Assembly: GCA_964353405.1 (NCBI GenBank)
Contig: CAYGWJ010000204.1
Span: 1-49,483 of the forward strand
Source: JBGLNJ01 sp964353405
GTDB lineage: Bacteria; Chloroflexota; Anaerolineae; Fen-1058
DNA: 49,483 nucleotides
Reading direction: 5' to 3'
Of this stretch, positions 49,462 to 49,483 are shown piece after piece (the first letter of the stretch is position 1; every line of letters begins with the position of its first letter). The notes under the pieces were generated by a model. That model saw nothing but the letters and a program-made list of their open reading frames with translations, did not search any database and was not told the DNA's origin. A program made the translations under genes and the position numbers.

Positions 49462-49483
49462 ATGGCTGCGTCAGGGGCGTATC

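Overview
The window looks like a piece of a Chloroflexota genome (Anaerolineae/Caldilineae-like), probably from a metagenome assembly. This is an inference from gene content and style: secreted beta-propeller and CARDB proteins ending in or containing FLPLVS-type motifs, Asp-box propeller lipoproteins, DUF2723, DUF4012 and YfhO family membrane proteins, high-GC coding DNA with GTG and TTG starts, and TGnTATAAT-type promoters. No rRNA, tRNA, CRISPR array or intact transposase gene was seen.

Positions 1-9341 are all on the minus strand and look like ordinary chromosome: two aldo/keto reductases (one cut by the window edge), a decayed aspartoacylase-like pseudogene, a CaiB/AMACR-type acyl-CoA enzyme, a bacterial PH-domain membrane protein, branched-chain aminotransferase (IlvE), a very large Asp-box (BNR) propeller lipoprotein behind a NarL-type response regulator, and a small helical protein. 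This part carries the most striking feature of the window. A near-perfect 29-30 bp palindromic element occurs six times in full plus one fused partial copy, always in the same orientation and always inside protein-coding sequence. In the propeller lipoprotein it reads TPALRAGASV four times. In the CaiB-like gene it reads THLHCAQAQVS directly after the start codon, in another frame. In the pseudogene it is tandemly fused and reads through both. The element has no stop codon in any of its six frames. It is absent from the remaining 41 kb.

Positions 9492-29341 (plus strand) begin a large cell-surface polysaccharide locus: a flippase-like membrane protein, a GT2 polymerising-type glycosyltransferase, two GT-C-like membrane proteins, DUF4012, an O-antigen ligase-type polymerase, three small membrane or surface proteins, two secreted glycoside-hydrolase-like proteins, nucleotide-sugar genes (a CDP-paratose-2-epimerase-like SDR, another SDR, RmlD, RmlC), a broken methyltransferase and a Wzt-type ABC ATPase with a carbohydrate-binding tail.

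Positions 29398-45863 hold glycosyltransferases in mixed orientation: a GT-C membrane protein, GT2 and YfhO and GT4, a minus-strand operon of two tandem GT4 paralogues plus GT2, then a divergent plus-strand operon with a GT4-like enzyme, a methyltransferase and a 1277-residue methyltransferase-GT-GT fusion. The 596-residue and 1277-residue enzymes share a C-terminal accessory domain. Together these genes would activate deoxysugars, assemble and methylate glycans at the membrane, export or polymerise them and remodel them outside the cell.

Positions 45928-49483 (minus strand) carry a secreted repeat-module protein with a long palindrome in its leader, a methyltransferase with a coiled-coil tail, and a gene-free end with a 126 bp MITE-like palindrome. 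Genes that would normally complete such a locus (RmlA, RmlB, a Wzm permease, a Wzx flippase) are not in the window.
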